The notes beneath the pieces were generated by a model. It was not told the origin of the DNA. It saw only the letters and a program-made list of their open reading frames with translations, and made no database searches. A stretch of 15,705 nucleotides of DNA from Candidatus Omnitrophota bacterium (GTDB lineage Bacteria > Hinthialibacterota > Hinthialibacteria > Hinthialibacterales > JAKPRU01), in assembly GCA_029557025.1 (NCBI GenBank), contig JAKPRU010000755.1:1-15705 (forward strand), given 5' to 3'. Shown in pieces: positions 6,829 to 14,430 of this stretch; the first letter of the stretch is position 1, and each line of letters begins with the position of its first letter. The translations under genes and the position numbers were made by a program.

Positions 6829-8076
6829 CTAACGCCCCTCTCTGGCCCGTGCGATTTCCTCCCGGCAAATGTCGGTCCAAACAGTCAGCCGTTCCGGTTG
6901 TCCCTGTACCGTATGCGTATCCTTAAGAATCATCTCCACCACACAATCATTCGTGATCTCAAGCGTTTCCCGGATAATCCTGCGGATATGGTCGGGATCA
7001 TAGTCTCCGGCTACCATGACGGGATTCGGTTTCCAGGAGTAGACATAGCGATCCTGTAACTCTTCCGCCGCGATCCTTCGATCCGTAAACGGACTCACCG
7101 AGACCCGCCGCAGCCGAGGGACTTTCTTGATTCCCGCAAACTTCCGGGAAATATCCTCGCAGCAGTTGTAGCAATTCAGGCCAAATTCTTCGAGCAGCGG
7201 GATCTGGTATCGCAGGCAAAATTCCTCGTGCATCTGCGGAGAAATTTCCGACACCTCCTGGGCCTCAGCAAATACCCACGTGTCTTTTAGTCGAACATGA
7301 ACCCCATCGAACCCCGAGGACGGTAATTCATTCGTGTACCCCAGCCCGCCCGATCCGACAAAATGATCCCGGTTATTCAGCTCGAGCAGGTTCAGAGCCT
7401 CCGCCTGTTTGAGCAGTCGGTGCGCCCCCTCGGAGAAAAAAGCCATCGCTTCGTGTACCCATTCGGGGCGGTCGTACAGATCAAGTAGGAGCTGATCCAT
7501 CCCGCGCAATTCCGCGAAACAGCCGACCACGCTGGCCGGGTTCCACCAGCTGCATCCCCGCAGTCGTACCTCGATCCGATCCCCGATGGCATCCTGTACC
7601 GCTTCCAGTTTGCGGTTCGCCTTTTCCTCGTCATAAAGAATTTCGGGAAAATGGAGTTTGGAAAGATCGTTCGGATCCGTAAGAGGCGGGTCCCATTTCC
7701 AGGCGTGTGTCGGATCCCCCGTGCCTCTTCGCGGAGTCTTCATACCCCAGCCTGTGTCCCGAATCTCGTTGGGAATACGGAACACCGGCTCGATAGCACG
7801 GTCGTCATGGAGCAATTCGAAATGCCGAACGAGAGCCTTCAGTTCCCACTCGATCTCTGCCCAGAATGGGTCCAGGATGGTTAAAGAATCATGCGGAAGA
7901 ATCTCGCGCCATGCCCCTTCCGGGGAACACAGAATCAGCGGTCCCACTTTCTCCAGCCGGTTGTGTCGGGTCCACAGATTCCTTCGCTCTTCCTGGATGG
8001 GATCGGCCGCAATGTCGGCTACTTTTGAGGCGAATTCCCGCAGCAGTTGGCGTTCCGGAGGTTGCAGTGCGATCAT
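6829..8076 (-). CDS. UroD-fold protein with CxxCC motif
   Basis: This 415-residue cytoplasmic protein of the uroporphyrinogen decarboxylase-like superfamily is longer than true HemE (about 350) and belongs to a separate branch. Landmarks are GSGGLGYTNELP (241-252), the acidic/aromatic N-terminal half, NCYNCCED (301-308, cysteines 302, 305 and 306), the sequence RLRRVSVSPFTD, YVYSWKPNP (344-352) and VEMILKDTHTVQGQPERL (380-397). The CxxCC cluster occupies the position where related proteins have a conserved YGCCE segment, a plausible metal or corrinoid-substrate site. The ATG is only 3 bases past the TGA of the upstream Tat-exported oxidoreductase and has no clear Shine-Dalgarno, so translation is probably coupled to it. 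A second UroD-like paralogue follows after 92 bases. Substrate is unknown. Methyl-group chemistry is a guess from the fold. Family assignment is good and function weak. Confidence 0.85.
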   Translation of the reverse strand: MIALQPPERQLLREFASKVADIAADPIQEERRNLWTRHNRLEKVGPLILCSPEGAWREILPHDSLTILDPFWAEIEWELKALVRHFELLHDDRAIEPVFRIPNEIRDTGWGMKTPRRGTGDPTHAWKWDPPLTDPNDLSKLHFPEILYDEEKANRKLEAVQDAIGDRIEVRLRGCSWWNPASVVGCFAELRGMDQLLLDLYDRPEWVHEAMAFFSEGAHRLLKQAEALNLLELNNRDHFVGSGGLGYTNELPSSGFDGVHVRLKDTWVFAEAQEVSEISPQMHEEFCLRYQIPLLEEFGLNCYNCCEDISRKFAGIKKVPRLRRVSVSPFTDRRIAAEELQDRYVYSWKPNPVMVAGDYDPDHIRRIIRETLEITNDCVVEMILKDTHTVQGQPERLTVWTDICREEIARAREGR

Positions 8077-8079
8077 CGG

Positions 8080-9396
8080 TCAAATCTTTTTCGGAATCGT
8101 ATACGGGCTGCGGTAACGTCGATCTTTATCCTGAAGAATGTCGTTAGCCTTTCGGTTATCAAGACATCGCTCCTTTTCCGGGTCGAAATGAAGCGTACTC
8201 TCAAGACGATAAGCGGCATTCGCCAGGTGGCATAATCCGGCGGAAAGGTGTCCTTCCAGAATCTCGGCATCAAGGTCCTCGCGTTTCCGGCTCTTAACGC
8301 ATTGGATGAAATTCGTGAACGTATCTCCGTTCGAATGATTCGCCGGTCCCGGTGTCCGTTCCTTTCCAAAAAATACCTTGTAGCCGAAATAACCGCTTGA
8401 AATCATAATCCCTTTGGAGCCGAGGAATACATTGCCGATGACATTGTCCTTGCCGCCGAGCTGCAGTTCATCATTCGTGATCCAGTGACGCACCTCGAAA
8501 ACAAGCATCTTGTTCTCATCGGGATATTTGAACGTTGCCACGAGCGTATTCGGGGTCTCCTGATCGTCATCGAACATGAAATGCCCCCCGGCCGCCTGGG
8601 CAAGTTTGGGAAGCCCGACACCCAGGCCGCACCGCGCGATATCCATCTCATGCACACCCTGGTTGCCGATATCGCCGCTCCCGTAGTTCCATTGCCAGTG
8701 CCAGTTGTAATGGAACCGGTTGCGTGTGAACGGCCGCTTGGGGGCCGGTCCCATCCAGTAATCGTAATGCACACCATCGGGAACCGGCTCTTCGGGCGCA
8801 TGACCGATCGTATCGCGCCATTTGTAACAGAGACCTTTTGCGTAATAAACCTCTCCGATTGTCCCGTCGCGCAGCATCTGCATCGCCTCTTTAAATGCGG
8901 AGGAACTGCGGGCCTGGGTTCCGTGCTGGACAATGCGATCATACTTCCGCGCGGCCTCAACCAGTTTTCGGCCCTCGTAAAGATTGTGCGAACAGGGCTT
9001 CTCCACGTAGGCATCTTTCCCTGCCTGGCAGGCCCAGATTCCCATAATGGAATGCCAGTGATTTGGCGTGGCGATAGAAACCGCGTCAATGTTCGGATCC
9101 TCCAGCATCTCTCGATAGTCCGTATACGTTTTCACAGGCTGCTTGAGATACTTGGCGTGAGATTCCAGACGCTGCTTAATCACGGATTCATCCACATCGC
9201 ATAAAGCCACCACAGCGGCGTCTTTCATCCCACCGAACGCCTCGATATGGGTTCTCCCCCGGCCTCGGATGCCCGCGACCCCGACCCGAACGACCTGATT
9301 GGCATCGCCGAGCGCTTTCAGACCGCTCAATACCCCAAATCCAATCACCGTGCCGGTCGTGTTTTTCAAAAATGTCCGTCGATTGTTCTGCTCCAT
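8080..9396 (-). CDS. Tat-exported Gfo/Idh/MocA oxidoreductase (second copy)
   Basis: This is a 438-residue protein. The twin-arginine signal is NRRTFLK (R6-R7), followed by a hydrophobic glycine-rich segment. The Rossmann start is VGVAGIRGRGR (38-48), then LCDVD, then PNHWH and YVEKP (EKP 132-134). The substrate domain has WNYGSGDIGNQGVHEMD, a second family hallmark. The frame is open for 127 further residues upstream, but that part overlaps the glycosyltransferase gene and looks like read-through. ATG 9396, with AAGGA 7 bases upstream and the Tat motif right after it, is the start. It heads a probable three-gene operon with two UroD-like genes, the first only 3 bases downstream. The 164-base gap upstream should hold the promoter. 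I see only a weak TATTAT, and a direct repeat CGGACCG at 9472-9478 and 9481-9487. Substrate is unknown. Confidence 0.92.
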   Translation of the reverse strand: MEQNNRRTFLKNTTGTVIGFGVLSGLKALGDANQVVRVGVAGIRGRGRTHIEAFGGMKDAAVVALCDVDESVIKQRLESHAKYLKQPVKTYTDYREMLEDPNIDAVSIATPNHWHSIMGIWACQAGKDAYVEKPCSHNLYEGRKLVEAARKYDRIVQHGTQARSSSAFKEAMQMLRDGTIGEVYYAKGLCYKWRDTIGHAPEEPVPDGVHYDYWMGPAPKRPFTRNRFHYNWHWQWNYGSGDIGNQGVHEMDIARCGLGVGLPKLAQAAGGHFMFDDDQETPNTLVATFKYPDENKMLVFEVRHWITNDELQLGGKDNVIGNVFLGSKGIMISSGYFGYKVFFGKERTPGPANHSNGDTFTNFIQCVKSRKREDLDAEILEGHLSAGLCHLANAAYRLESTLHFDPEKERCLDNRKANDILQDKDRRYRSPYTIPKKI

Positions 9397-9560
9397 GGTG
9401 TGTTCCTTTTCTTTGGATTTCCCCGGTTGCGTACCGGATGAAACCTGCCACAGCCGGGTGTAGGCCGCTGCCGGACCGTTCGGACCGGCATGGATACCGA
9501 TTCCGCATTCATCATAATACGACCAGGATTGAACGTATATGCCTGGACTGGATTTTATTC

Positions 9561-11160
9561 TTACGAAGGAGGTTCTGCGGGAACTCGATAGATTGTAGTG
9601 GGTGGCACGGTGTCCAACTCGGCAACTTTCATCAGTCCGAGCGTTTCGGGATCGACATCCAAAGCCTCCACTCCGGGAGTATGAATCCCCCCGCCGCGCT
9701 GCTGAAACACATAGGCCACACCTCTCGATTGAAGGTACTCCATAAGGCGGGGACCGTCCTTTTCCCATGGCAGCCAAACCGTTCTGCGTTCGCCGAAGGC
9801 ATCTTCCAGAAGGCTTGTTGAAGCGATTATCTCATCCGGTGAGGTATTCTCCATCAGCCAATCACGGACATGCATTCGGTGTAAATCCAGGGGCCGCCGT
9901 TCGCTGCGATTTGCTGTATCCAACCGGTATGTTTCCAGGACGGCATACGCCAGGCAGCCGATAACCCAGGAAATCAGTACACAAAGCACAACACGATCCG
10001 CCGAAAAAGACGGCAGACGCCGCAAGTGGGACAGACCCACCGACGCCAGAACCGCAAGAACCGGGATTAGCGGACCCGCCATGCGACCGGGATGAAACGA
10101 AGGCTGCGCCAGGGAAACAAAGAACGGTGGAAAGAGAATCAATACAAACGGCGAACACAACAGCGCCAGAAATACCCAACGGCGTTCCCTCCCCAATGAG
10201 ACGACTCCGATACAAGCCGCCAATAACAACGGAAAGGCCCCCGGCGACAAAATCGACATTCCTTCCCGCACATTCCGATAATAAACGCGCATAGCACGAA
10301 ACGGGTCTTCCAACAGATAACCGGCAAATCCGTCTTTCGATGACAGAAAAGACAAATTGCCCTGCGAATCCAGGGAAAAAGCCTGCTCGTAAACCCGCTT
10401 CAGCTCCTCGGCATGATCCTCCGTTTCCGCCTTGGCGCGCGCGTGCAGCAAATTGAGCGGGGCTTTCCCCGATATCATCCAGTGGCCTGATCGCCGCCCA
10501 AGGAATATCCCGTACGGCAGGCCCATCAGGAAAATAACCGCCCAAACCGTCACCCACAGCCACACCCGTGGCCCCAATGGAATCTTTCGAATCAACAACA
10601 TGCCGATTGCACACTGTACCGCCACAAGCACAAGCGCTTCCGGCTTGGTTTGTACAGCCAGGCCGGAACACACGGAAAACAGAAAGTACAACCCATACTT
10701 GTCGGTGCGGCAGGCCTCCAAGAAAGCCCACAAAGCTCCGGTGACAAGAAAAATAAAAAGTGAGTCCGCCAGGCATTCCGCCGAGAGACCCAACAACAGC
10801 GGCGAACACGCCGTTAAAGCCCAGGCAGTCCAGGCCGTCCGCTCGGAAGCAAAAATCCTGGTGATTCCCCACACAAGAAACGGAATCAATGATCCGAACA
10901 ACACGGAAACCAGAACCAGGGATCCTTCCAACGACAACAATGGCCGAAAAACCGCCACCAAAAGAGGATATCCGGGCGGGAACAGCAGCAGATAATCATG
11001 CGCCGTCCTAAACCGATAAAAATGCTCCGCAATGGCCGCAAAAAAGCCCGTCTCCCCAAGGAAACCCGTGCCGCCAGAGAAGTCGGACTCCGGCTCGAAG
11101 CGCCAGGGGAACCCCGATCAGCGTCGCATATCGCATCACCCGGGGGATATTCCAAGTCAT
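9561..11160 (-). CDS. GT-C type membrane glycosyltransferase, frame interrupted
   Basis: This is a polytopic ArnT/PMT-like (GT39/GT83-type) glycosyltransferase. From ATG 11160, preceded by AAGGAG, the frame reads MTWNIPRVMRYATLIGVPLA (first membrane helix), then LLWRHGFPWGDGLF (D37 in the first loop, where GT-C enzymes carry a catalytic Asp), and then goes out of frame and stops shortly after. The natural continuation, AAIAEHFYRF and YLLLFPPGYPLL (the family PPGYP segment), is in another frame starting at 11039 and runs to the TAA at 9561-9563. The shift falls in a run of six A on the + strand (11040-11045). Removing one base gives about 532 residues, the usual family size. The C-terminal part has many membrane helices and a soluble tail containing VEALDVDPETLGLMKVAELD. 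It would transfer a sugar from a lipid-phosphate donor at the periplasmic face; the acceptor is unknown. Confidence 0.8.
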
Positions 11161-11169
11161 CACACGCCG

Positions 11170-11175
11170 CTCCTT
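11170..11175 (-). promoter_or_regulatory. Shine-Dalgarno AAGGAG of the glycosyltransferase
   Basis: Read on the - strand, AAGGAG lies 9 bases before ATG 11160. It marks the real gene start and shows that the longest uninterrupted frame (to 10961) lacks its N-terminus. Confidence 0.7.
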
Positions 11176-11354
11176 CCACAATCATCCGCCCCGACAGGAT
11201 TCCAGGCAAGGATTCTCCCCGCCCGGGGGCAATTGTACCAAGTCACGGAGGGTAGTCCTCAAAAACCCCCGAATGCGCGCAGATTTCTCCCCCAAGGATT
11301 GGGAAGACACAAAGGCGGTTGAATTCATTAGACCTATCAAATTTGCTCCAATCC

Positions 11355-11374
11355 TTCACCGTCCGGGTGGTGAA
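11355..11374. other. 6-bp hairpin in the divergent intergenic region
   Basis: TTCACC (11355-11360) and GGTGAA (11369-11374) are inverted around 8 bases, in the 277-base gap between the divergent glycosyltransferase and pssA. It lies just upstream of the candidate pssA promoter. It could be an operator-like dyad; no protein partner is evident. Confidence 0.3.
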
Positions 11375-11393
11375 AGAAAATAGGCATAGGGCA

Positions 11394-11422
11394 GTGACGG
11401 ATGCACAAATACAGGGTATAGT
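11394..11422 (+). promoter_or_regulatory. Candidate sigma-70-like promoter for pssA
   Basis: GTGACG (11394-11399) and TATAGT (11417-11422) are separated by 17 bases, an optimal spacing, with 4/6 and 5/6 matches to the -35 and -10 consensus. Transcription would start near 11429. That leaves under 10 bases before ATG 11438, and so slightly favours the alternative in-frame ATG at 11462. Confidence 0.35.
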
Positions 11423-11437
11423 AAGAATAAGAGAATA

Positions 11438-12268
11438 ATGCTTTTGACGGCGGGAAAAACCATGCGACCTTTCCGAAACGGATTGAAAAAACCTTTGCAA
11501 CCGAAACGGTATCGAGGAGCGCACCTGCTCCCAAACCTGCTCACCTGTTCCAGCATTGCCTGTGGACTGTTGGCAATCATTTATACCATGGATGGAAAAT
11601 TCGAGCTGGCCTCCTGGATGATCCTCGTTGCTTTTGTTTGCGATGGATTGGACGGGAAAGTGGCGAAGCTGTTTAAGGTAAGTTCTCCGCTCGGAGTGGA
11701 GTTGGACTCACTTGGCGACGTGATCTCATTTGGGGTAGCCCCATCACTTCTGCTCGGACGGATGCTGTACCCGGAATGGCAGAAACTGGGAATCTCGCTC
11801 ATATTGGTTTATGTGCTGTGCACCGCGCTGCGACTAGCCCGATACAATGTCATGACCCATATCGCGCGGCGGCCCCATTTTACCGGTTTGCCCTGTCCTG
11901 CCGCCGCCGGTTTATTGACCTCCCTCGTGCTGATGCTGAGTTTCTACAATGTGGACCTGGCTCACATTCGACCGCTGCGCGTGGGGATCCACATACTGAC
12001 TGTTATCCTCGCCGTTCTGATGGTCAGTCGTATCCGATATGTCGATCTCGCTGTGCGGTACGTGGAGCGTGGAAATGTGTTCAATCATTCGGTGGTTCTG
12101 GCATTGGGGCTGGGGCTGGGTGCATTGCATCCCCAGATCACGCTCTTCTGTTGTTTCGCGGGATATATTATTCTAGGTCCCTTGCCTTTGCTCAAAATGA
12201 ATAAACTCAAAGTCGAGGAAGGCACGGAACAGGGAATCCAACCGACTACGGGAGACTTGAAACCATGA
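11438..12268 (+). CDS. pssA: CDP-diacylglycerol-serine O-phosphatidyltransferase
   Basis: This 276-residue integral membrane enzyme makes phosphatidylserine from CDP-diacylglycerol and serine, the route to phosphatidylethanolamine. The CDP-alcohol phosphotransferase motif is D69-x2-D72-G73-x2-A76-K77-x8-G86-x3-D90-x3-D94. All the metal-binding aspartates are present, but the signature Arg after Ala is Lys. The motif is followed by VISFGVAPSLLL, which is typical of PssA rather than PgsA. LPNLLT just before the first helix is also typical, and the rest is about six to eight hydrophobic segments. ATG 11438 has a weak ribosome site. ATG 11462 (residue 9) is an equally plausible start and fits the predicted promoter better. 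The last four bases overlap the next gene (ATGA), so the two are one operon. I do not see a phosphatidylserine decarboxylase in the window. Confidence 0.9.
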   Translation: MLLTAGKTMRPFRNGLKKPLQPKRYRGAHLLPNLLTCSSIACGLLAIIYTMDGKFELASWMILVAFVCDGLDGKVAKLFKVSSPLGVELDSLGDVISFGVAPSLLLGRMLYPEWQKLGISLILVYVLCTALRLARYNVMTHIARRPHFTGLPCPAAAGLLTSLVLMLSFYNVDLAHIRPLRVGIHILTVILAVLMVSRIRYVDLAVRYVERGNVFNHSVVLALGLGLGALHPQITLFCCFAGYIILGPLPLLKMNKLKVEEGTEQGIQPTTGDLKP

Positions 12269-12552
12269 GTGAGTATGGTGTGTGTACCAAGTGCGGATTG
12301 ACCGTATTCGCCATCCAAGAGGTATGTCCGTCTTGCGGCGCCCGGACCGCTCCGGAACCGGACTCCTCCATGATCGAGGAATGGCATGAAAAACGGGAAG
12401 GTGTCTGCTGCGATTGCATGGCAAAAGGTCGGGTCCGTCGCCTCGTGAAGGCAAAGGGATACAACGCCCTCACAAAAATCCCGGAATTCCGCTGTCTCAC
12501 ATGCAGTGAGAAGAAACTTGCGGAAATCCGGGCGCGTGGTGTGCCGGTCTGA
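12265..12552 (+). CDS. Small double zinc-ribbon protein
   Basis: This 95-residue soluble protein has four Cys pairs: CTKC (7-10), CPSC (21-24), CCDC (48-51) and CLTC (77-80). They form two probable zinc ribbons separated by a charged linker, and the C-terminal half is basic (KGRVRRLVKAKG). No membrane segment or signal is seen. Its ATG overlaps the pssA stop codon by four bases (ATGA), so its expression is tied to PssA. I do not recognise a named family. Zinc ribbons of this sort bind nucleic acid or protein, or serve structural roles. It is a real gene by its conserved-type Cys spacing and overlap, but the function is unknown. Confidence 0.75.
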   Translation: MSEYGVCTKCGLTVFAIQEVCPSCGARTAPEPDSSMIEEWHEKREGVCCDCMAKGRVRRLVKAKGYNALTKIPEFRCLTCSEKKLAEIRARGVPV

Positions 12553-12722
12553 TCGCAGCTCCCAAAATCGTCGATACCCCCCCGCCGACCGTCAAGCGCA
12601 ATGCCGCTCCGTAATGCCGAATGACACAGTTGCCGCGCAGATCCGGTCCGTGCGAACTCCGTTACCCGCCAACATCCCTTTTACTTTTGTGTCTGCCACC
12701 ACTTCTCGACCCCATTCACAAA
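12553..12722. other. Convergent intergenic region, no feature recognised
   Basis: This is the 170-base gap between the 3' ends of the zinc-ribbon gene and pgi. It holds no convincing open frame, hairpin with T-tract or promoter, so the expected terminators are not obvious by eye. Confidence 0.5.
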
Positions 12723-14345
12723 TCAATTCCATTTCCTGAACCACCGTATCAGCTGATTCGTCGAGGAATCATGCCGCAACTCCAGCGGTGTCTCCGATTC
12801 CAGTTCGGGCAGAATGCGATTCGCCAAAACCTTGCCCAATTCCACTCCCCACTGGTCAAAACTGTTGATCCCCCAGATCACACCCTGCACGAAGATTTTG
12901 TGTTCGTACATGGCAATCAATGATCCCAGCGCTTCCGGAGTCAATTTCTCCGCAAGGATCGTGTTGGTCGGACGATTCCCCTCAAACACTTTATGCGGAA
13001 CCAGATCGGCAGGAACGCCCTCGGCCTCAACCTCCTCACGAGTCTTGCCGAACGCCAGCGCCTCGGTCTGCGCGAAAAAATTAGCCATCAAAATCGAGTG
13101 ATGATTCCCGAGGGGATTCAAACTGCGCGCGAAACCGATGAAATCGCACGGGACGAGCTTGGTTCCCTGGTGCAGGAGTTGAAAAAAAGCATGTTGCCCG
13201 TTGGTTCCCGGTTCCCCCCAGATAATCGGACCGGTCTGGTAATCCACCCGCCTCCCGTCTACTGTAATCGACTTCCCGTTCGATTCCATATCTCCCTGCC
13301 GAAAATACGCGGCAAAACGGCTCAGGTATTGATCGTACGGCAGAATTGCATGGCTTTGCGTGCCGAAAAAATTGTTGTACCAAATTCCCAATAGTGCCAG
13401 AATGACCGGTACGTTTTTCTCAAACGGCGTTCTTCGGAAATGGCAATCCATCGTGTAATAGCCGTCAAGCAACCGGTTGAAATTCTCCGGACCGACGGCA
13501 ATCATCACGGAAAGACCGATGGCGGAGGGAAGACTGTACCGCCCGCCGACCCAGTCCCAGAACTCAAACATGTTTGCATCTGCATCAATACCGAATTTCA
13601 TGACCCCCTCGCGGTTTGTAGATAATGCGACAAAATGCCGCGCTACCGCCACATCGGCCCCCAGGCCGCCTACCAGCCAGGCCCGCGCCGAATTCGCATT
13701 CCTCATAGTCTCCTGGGTGGTAAATGACTTGCTCGATACAATAAACAGCGTCTCCGCCGGATCGAGATCCCGCACCGCCTCCGCCAGGTGGGTTCCGTCT
13801 ACATTTGACACAAAACGGAAGGTTAGCCGACGGTCGCTGTAATACCGCAGCGCTCCGCACGCCATGACCGGACCCAGGTCCGATCCGCCGATTCCGATAT
13901 TGATTACATTTCGAATCGGTTTCCACGTGTATCCTTTCCATTCGCCTGTGCGCACGCGGGTAGAGAAATCCGCCATTTTAGCCAATACCGCACGCACACC
14001 CGGCATGACATCCTCTCCATCGACATAGACCGGCTCTCCCGAACGATTGCGCAATGCGGTATGCAAGGCAGCCCGTTTCTGCGTAACATTGATTTTCTCC
14101 CCTGTAAACATCCGCTCAATGGCATCTTTCACACCGCGGCTCTCCGCCAGGGCACACAGCCCGCTCATCGTCTCGGCGGTAATTCGATTTTTCGAGTAAT
14201 CCAACAGAAGCCCGCAGGCCTGGATGGTGAATCGTTCCGCACGGTGCGGATCGTCCCGAAACAAATCCCGAAGATGCACGGAACATATCCGCTCGTAATG
14301 CTTCTCTAGATGTTTCCATTCCTGTTTTTCAGTCAATGTTATCAT
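12723..14345 (-). CDS. pgi: Glucose-6-phosphate isomerase
   Basis: This 540-residue cytoplasmic enzyme interconverts glucose 6-phosphate and fructose 6-phosphate in glycolysis and gluconeogenesis. Length matches the long bacterial/eukaryotic PGI type. Both family signatures are present: [14 protein letters not shown] (264-277) and the [10 protein letters not shown] segment (496-505). Catalytic residues by homology to rabbit PGI are E354 in MESNGK, H385 in NGQH and K505. SIS-domain phosphate-binding segments GIGGSDLGP (151-159) and [10 protein letters not shown] (204-213) are intact. The ATG at 14345 is preceded only by a weak purine-rich site (AAGAGAATGAG). It follows the symporter gene with an 85-base gap that contains a strong GC-rich hairpin, so pgi may be partly uncoupled from it. 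The link with a transporter and with sugar-type oxidoreductases fits carbohydrate metabolism. Confidence 0.97.
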   Translation of the reverse strand: MITLTEKQEWKHLEKHYERICSVHLRDLFRDDPHRAERFTIQACGLLLDYSKNRITAETMSGLCALAESRGVKDAIERMFTGEKINVTQKRAALHTALRNRSGEPVYVDGEDVMPGVRAVLAKMADFSTRVRTGEWKGYTWKPIRNVINIGIGGSDLGPVMACGALRYYSDRRLTFRFVSNVDGTHLAEAVRDLDPAETLFIVSSKSFTTQETMRNANSARAWLVGGLGADVAVARHFVALSTNREGVMKFGIDADANMFEFWDWVGGRYSLPSAIGLSVMIAVGPENFNRLLDGYYTMDCHFRRTPFEKNVPVILALLGIWYNNFFGTQSHAILPYDQYLSRFAAYFRQGDMESNGKSITVDGRRVDYQTGPIIWGEPGTNGQHAFFQLLHQGTKLVPCDFIGFARSLNPLGNHHSILMANFFAQTEALAFGKTREEVEAEGVPADLVPHKVFEGNRPTNTILAEKLTPEALGSLIAMYEHKIFVQGVIWGINSFDQWGVELGKVLANRILPELESETPLELRHDSSTNQLIRWFRKWN

Positions 14346-14376
14346 TACTCATTCTCTTGCAATTCCATCAGAGATT

Positions 14377-14414
14377 CACCCCCTCTCCATTCTTGGAGAG
14401 GGGGCCGGGGGGTG
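14377..14414. repeat. GC-rich REP-like hairpin upstream of pgi
   Basis: An 11-base arm CCCCCTCTCCA (14379-14389), loop TTCT and perfect arm TGGAGAGGGGG (14394-14404) are followed by CCGGGGGGTGAGG. The outer CACCCCC (14377-14383) could alternatively pair with GGGGGTG (14408-14414). This CCCTCTCC...GGAGAGGG...CCGGGGTGAGG pattern is recurrent in many bacterial genomes as a short palindromic repeat. It could also end or slow symporter-pgi transcription, but no T-tract follows on the - strand. Confidence 0.6.
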
Positions 14415-14430
14415 AGGATAAAGATAACCA

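Noticed and set aside
8485..9204. 239-residue + strand frame within the second oxidoreductase
   Set aside because: It is antisense to conserved Rossmann motifs and has no own motif.
9397..9777. N-terminal extension of the second oxidoreductase (127 residues)
   Set aside because: It overlaps the end of the glycosyltransferase and precedes a standard start with Shine-Dalgarno and Tat motif.
10886..11209. 107-residue - strand frame over the glycosyltransferase start
   Set aside because: It is the third frame across the frameshift region and has no family match by eye.
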